Shown: positions 6,013 through 8,877 of the stretch, one piece after another
How positions within the stretch are numbered: position 1 is the first letter of the stretch
How the letters are laid out: each line of letters opens with the position of its first letter
Origin: Alcanivorax sp.
Lineage (GTDB): Bacteria > Pseudomonadota > Gammaproteobacteria > Pseudomonadales > Alcanivoracaceae
NCBI GenBank assembly: GCA_007135015.1
Contig: SLJS01000028.1
Location: 1 to 8,877 of the forward strand
DNA: 8,877 nucleotides
Reading direction: 5' to 3'
Notes under the pieces: generated by a model
What the model was told of the DNA's origin: nothing
What the model saw: only the letters and a program-made list of their open reading frames with translations
Databases searched by the model: none
Program-made: the position numbers and the translations under genes

Positions 6013-6630
6013 TTGCTGACACAGATGACCAGCCTCCATGAAGAGCGGCTCGACAGGGTCTGCAATACGCTCCGGGCCACCGGCGCCCGAACCGTACTGG
6101 ACCTGGGCTGCGGCTCCGGCAGCCTGCTCTCGCTGCTGGTGCGCGAACCCCGCTTCACGCAACTGGTGGGCCTGGACCAGTCCGGGATTTCGCTGTCCCT
6201 GGCCCGGACCATCCTGGCCACGACGCTGGAGAAGGGAACCCCGGAAGTGACCCTGATCAACGGCTCCTATCAGGAACCGGACCTCCGCCTGACCGGCTTT
6301 GACGCCGCGGCCATGGTGGAGACCATCGAACATGTCCCACCCCACGCGCTGTCCACCGTTGAACAGACCGTCTTCGGGCACTATCGCCCGGGCAGCCTGT
6401 TCATGACCACACCCAACAGCGAGTACAACCCCCTGCTGGGCCTGGCCCCCGGCGAGTTCCGCGAGGAAGACCACAAGTTCGAGTGGACCCGGGCAAAGTT
6501 CCGTCAGTGGGCCCGGGGCGTGGCGACGCGCAACGGCTATCGGGTGAAATTCGGCGGCATCGGCGAGGAAGACCCGGAACTGGGACCGCCCACCCAGACC
6601 GCCCTGTTCACCCTGTCTGAAAGGCAGTGA
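6013..6630 (+). CDS. Stand-alone Hen1-like RNA 3'-terminal ribose 2'-O-methyltransferase
   Basis: 205 residues from the TTG at 6013, preferred because AGGGGGG (6000-6006) lies 6 bp upstream. The ATG at 6025 (MTSLHEERL) is the main alternative, since homologous proteins tend to start near LHEERL. Motif I for S-adenosylmethionine binding is VLDLGCGSG (28-36), with GLDQS (53-57) as the ribose-binding acidic end of the next strand. The Hen1-specific part follows: VETIEHV (102-108) supplies E103, E106 and H107, TTPNSEYN lies at 132-139, and EDHKFEWTRAKF (152-163) supplies H154. These four residues match the metal ligands of Hen1, which methylates the 2'-OH of RNA 3' ends. GIGEEDPELGPPTQ near the C-terminus is also Hen1-like. 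Bacterial RNA-repair Hen1 carries an additional N-terminal domain and pairs with Pnkp; both are missing here. It is the only rightward gene, divergent from the unknown exported protein and convergent with nosL. The RNA target is unknown. Confidence 0.87.
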   Translation: MLTQMTSLHEERLDRVCNTLRATGARTVLDLGCGSGSLLSLLVREPRFTQLVGLDQSGISLSLARTILATTLEKGTPEVTLINGSYQEPDLRLTGFDAAAMVETIEHVPPHALSTVEQTVFGHYRPGSLFMTTPNSEYNPLLGLAPGEFREEDHKFEWTRAKFRQWARGVATRNGYRVKFGGIGEEDPELGPPTQTALFTLSERQ

Positions 6631-6706
6631 TCCGGTAACGGACAGCCGCGGATCCTCTCGCCGCTGGAGTCTGTGTCGCAAGAGCCCGCTATAGCGACGG
6701 CACGAC

Positions 6707-7261
6707 TCAGTGGTGGGGTTCGCCGCGCTCGGGTCGTGGCCTTCGGCGCTGGTCGGAAGTCCCCGCGCGCAGGCTGCTCCAGTCCAGCTCTCCGAAATCC
6801 CGCACCCGGCCTCCGTATTCGGTGGCAAAGGCCTCTGCTTCCTCCCGCCGTGAAAAGGGCGCCGGCGAATGGCCCATGGCGCCGCGGCGGTCATGGCCCA
6901 CCACATAGACTGCCGCTTCGGCATCCATCCAGGCCTCCGCGGCCGGCGATTCCCAGCCCGTATGCACCAGATCATGGACATACATCGTTTCGGTGGCGGG
7001 TCCGGACTCCGGCTGCCAGGCCCAGGAAAGCAGGTCGTGGACCGAACAGAATGCAAGCAGGGTCCCGTCACGAAGGCAGACCTGCCCCTTGGGACCGGGG
7101 TGACGCACAATCACCATGCCGCACATGGCGCACTCGTCTTCGTCGGAAAGCGGCTCATGGGAACACTCTGCCGCCGCTTTGGTTTCGTCACGCTCGCACC
7201 CGACCAGGCTCAGCACCGGCAGGGACGAGAGCATCATGAGTATATCGCGACGACTGGCCAT
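6707..7261 (-). CDS. nosL: NosL, copper-binding lipoprotein for nitrous oxide reductase maturation
   Basis: 184 residues. The N-terminus has a lipoprotein signal: Arg pair, hydrophobic run, and the lipobox LVGC with Cys22 as the lipidated residue, so the protein should be anchored facing the periplasm. ECAMCGM (43-49) is the hallmark NosL motif, and the later RRGAMGHSPAPF (about 125-136) with Met129 is also conserved in the family. NosL binds Cu(I) and helps deliver copper to the CuZ site of NosZ. GAGGAG 5 bp before the ATG fits the start. The gene lies 15 bp after nosY and ends the cluster. The last 15 residues are unusually Arg/Pro/His-rich. I see no strong terminator after its stop; the 76-bp gap to the convergent Hen1-like gene holds only an imperfect hairpin (about 6642-6666) without a T tract. 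Confidence 0.93.
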   Translation of the reverse strand: MASRRDILMMLSSLPVLSLVGCERDETKAAAECSHEPLSDEDECAMCGMVIVRHPGPKGQVCLRDGTLLAFCSVHDLLSWAWQPESGPATETMYVHDLVHTGWESPAAEAWMDAEAAVYVVGHDRRGAMGHSPAPFSRREEAEAFATEYGGRVRDFGELDWSSLRAGTSDQRRRPRPERGEPHH

Positions 7262-7276
7262 GACAGCTCCTCTCTC

Positions 7277-8107
7277 TCAGGTCCGCCGTGCGGCAAAGAG
7301 CGCCGATGCCACCGCCAGCGGAACAATGGTCCAGCCCAGCAGAATACCGAGGAGCAGGACCGGCGAAAACGAGTGCTCGGCGAACACCGTCAGCAGGCCG
7401 CTGCTGACCGCGGTGTCCTCGAAGGCGGTAAAGTTCACCAGACGGAATACATCCGTGGGATTGAGCAACAGCAACACCCGGAACAGGCCACCACCAAGTC
7501 GCCCTTCCGTGCCCACCAGCAGCCCCAGCAGGGCCAGATCATAGACGAGCACGAACAGGAACCACACGAGCAGCGCCAGACCAGCCGCCCGCGCTTTCTC
7601 TCTGGTGACCACACTGATCAGGCAGGCGAGCGCCAGAAAGCTCCAACCCAGCAGTACCGCACTGACAATGAACAGCGCGAAGGGACCGGTCAGGTTGGCC
7701 AGCGTGGCTTCCTCGGCCAGCAACAGGATCAGCACCGCGGCAATGCCGAAACCCGCCACCGTGGCCAGCGCGAGCATGGCGCCGTGGCCGAGAAACTTTC
7801 CGGCCAGCAGCCCCGTGCGGCTCAGCGGGTAGGTCATCAACAGCAGCAGGGTGCCCTTTTCGTCCTCGCCCACCACGGTGTCGTAGGCCAGCATCAGTGC
7901 AATCAGGGGAATGATGAACACACCCAGGCTCGCCAGACTGACGATGGTGGTGGACACGCGGGTAAAGCCGACCTCCCCGGAGGCCGCCGCGCCGAACCAG
8001 GCCAGGCCCATCGCGAGCAGCGCGAAAACCAGGGTGATGGACAGGATCCAGCGGTTGCGCAGACCATCACGAAACTCCTTGCCGGCGACAATCAGGATTT
8101 CACGCAT
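7277..8107 (-). CDS. nosY: NosY, ABC permease for nitrous oxide reductase maturation
   Basis: 276 residues starting at the ATG (8107) that overlaps the nosF stop by 8 bp (ATGCGTGA). The protein begins MREILIVAGKEFRDGLRNRW, a cytoplasmic elbow typical of ABC-2 permeases. About six hydrophobic segments follow (near 20-42, 52-75, 106-130, 140-163, 172-200 and 245-270). VVGEDEKGTLLLLMTYPLSR (77-96) is the family motif that faces the ATPase. With NosF and the periplasmic NosD it forms the transporter that supplies a sulfur species, and in current models relays copper, for the CuZ cluster of NosZ. The long 395-residue reading of this frame is rejected because its first third lies out of frame across nosF. 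Overlap with nosF and the 15-bp gap to nosL point to one operon. Confidence 0.93.
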   Translation of the reverse strand: MREILIVAGKEFRDGLRNRWILSITLVFALLAMGLAWFGAAASGEVGFTRVSTTIVSLASLGVFIIPLIALMLAYDTVVGEDEKGTLLLLMTYPLSRTGLLAGKFLGHGAMLALATVAGFGIAAVLILLLAEEATLANLTGPFALFIVSAVLLGWSFLALACLISVVTREKARAAGLALLVWFLFVLVYDLALLGLLVGTEGRLGGGLFRVLLLLNPTDVFRLVNFTAFEDTAVSSGLLTVFAEHSFSPVLLLGILLGWTIVPLAVASALFAARRT

Positions 8108-8877
8108 GCGCAGCGCTCCCCTGACGGCCCCGGCCATCGAAGTATGCGTACAGTGCATCCAGGCTGGGGGAATCCAGGCCGACATCCTCAAGTCCGGGCG
8201 ACGCCAACAGGCCGCGCAAGACATCCAGTTTTGCGCAGGGTGGCGAGAGCAGCCGGATATCACCGTGGTCATTGTGCTCCACTTCCACCCCCTGCCCGGC
8301 AAGCTGCCGGAGCAGGTTGTCTTCAAGCGGGCGCCCCCGGGCCTGAATGCGCACCGGAAGACCCGCCTGTTCACGCAGGTCATCGATGGTGCCGGCCGCG
8401 AGCAGACGTCCTTCACAGAGGATGGCGACGCGATCCAGATGGTGCTCGACACCCGGCAGCACATGAGAGCTCAGCATCACGCTGGTCCCCTCGCCGCGCA
8501 GCGCATCGATCATGGCATAAACGTCACGCACCGCCAGCGGGTCCAGGCCCACGGTGGGCTCGTCAAGCAACAGCAGCCGCGGCCGGCCCAGCAATGCCTG
8601 GGCGAGCCCCAGGCGCTGACGCATGCCCTTCGAGTAACCGCCCACCCGGCGCGCTGCGGCGTCACCCAGGCCCACACGCTCAAGCAGGCGGTCCGCCTCG
8701 GCAACAGGCACATGCTTGAGCCGGGAGAAATAACGCAGGACTTCCCTGCCACTGAGGTTGTCGTAAAAGCTCACGTTTTCGGGCAGGTAGCCCAGCCGCA
8801 TGCGCAGCGTATGCGCGCCGGGTCCGCGCGGATTCTCTCCGAGCACGGTGATCCGTCCGGCGTCGGGCGCCAGGACC
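8100..8877 (-). CDS. nosF: NosF, ABC transporter ATPase of the nos cluster (5' end cut by the window)
   Basis: 258 residues are visible, and the reading frame runs off the right edge, so the true start and the Walker A loop lie outside the window. An inner GTG at 8846 is not a start: the frame stays open before it with the typical ABC wording APDAGRITVLG. Visible parts in order are the Q-loop region (RLGYLPENVSFYDNLSG), the signature YSKGMRQRLGLAQALL, Walker B RLLLLDEPTVGLDP and the switch His in SSHVLPGVEHH. The C-terminal part of about 80 residues is a family-specific tail. The identification as NosF rather than another ABC ATPase rests on the downstream nosY and nosL. The stop overlaps the nosY start by 8 bp, giving coupled translation of the two transporter subunits. 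The promoter and any FNR-type control site would lie upstream, outside the window. Confidence 0.93.
   Translation of the reverse strand, partial: VLAPDAGRITVLGENPRGPGAHTLRMRLGYLPENVSFYDNLSGREVLRYFSRLKHVPVAEADRLLERVGLGDAAARRVGGYSKGMRQRLGLAQALLGRPRLLLLDEPTVGLDPLAVRDVYAMIDALRGEGTSVMLSSHVLPGVEHHLDRVAILCEGRLLAAGTIDDLREQAGLPVRIQARGRPLEDNLLRQLAGQGVEVEHNDHGDIRLLSPPCAKLDVLRGLLASPGLEDVGLDSPSLDALYAYFDGRGRQGSAAHA

Noticed and set aside
5644..7110. Leftward 488-residue open frame across the Hen1-like gene and part of nosL
   Set aside because: It overlaps two genes with decisive motifs on other frames and has no recognisable signature of its own.
6869..8719. Rightward 616-residue open frame opposite nosL, nosY and nosF
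   Set aside because: It crosses three clear nos genes, is extremely Gln/His/Arg/Gly-rich and has no domain; it is an artefact of high G+C.

Overview
The window is GC-rich DNA (clearly above 60% G+C by eye) with tightly packed, mostly leftward genes and long open antisense frames. It looks like a Gammaproteobacterium, possibly a marine or halophilic one with a denitrification (nitrous oxide reductase) cluster. That placement is an inference from gene content and protein style. No rRNA, tRNA, CRISPR array or recognisable transposase is present.

Layout, left to right. Positions 1-122 hold a pair of inverted, internally palindromic repeats (a REP/BIME-like unit). Then come two minus-strand intrinsic terminators (197-223 and 286-311) that close a monocistronic gene for a secreted sphingomyelinase/phospholipase C-like phosphodiesterase (326-1630). 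After a gap of about 290 bp there is a leftward four-gene cluster. Read in its own direction it holds an exported six-cysteine protein of unknown function (5804-4914), a YbaN/DUF454 membrane protein (4909-4535), a flavin monoamine oxidase with the active-site residues of animal MAO (4486-3119), and a C69-family (secernin-like) amidohydrolase that starts inside the oxidase stop region at a TTG codon (3126-1918). Gaps of 4 and 48 bp and an 8-bp overlap make one transcript likely. A palindrome (GTACAA-AAA-TTGTAC) sits just upstream of the first gene and contains a possible -10 box.

Divergent from that cluster is the only rightward gene (6013-6630). It is a 205-residue methyltransferase with the full metal-binding signature of Hen1, the enzyme that 2'-O-methylates RNA 3' ends. 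It lacks the N-terminal domain of the RNA-repair Hen1, and no Pnkp gene is in view. It converges on the end of a leftward nos cluster: nosF (ATPase, cut by the right edge), nosY (permease) and nosL (copper lipoprotein), which together support maturation of the copper centre of nitrous oxide reductase. nosZ, nosR and nosD would be expected beyond the right edge.

There is no clear defence island or obviously new multi-gene system here. The items most worth following are the stand-alone Hen1-like enzyme, the coupled MAO/C69 gene pair, the palindromic control site and the unknown cysteine-containing exported protein.
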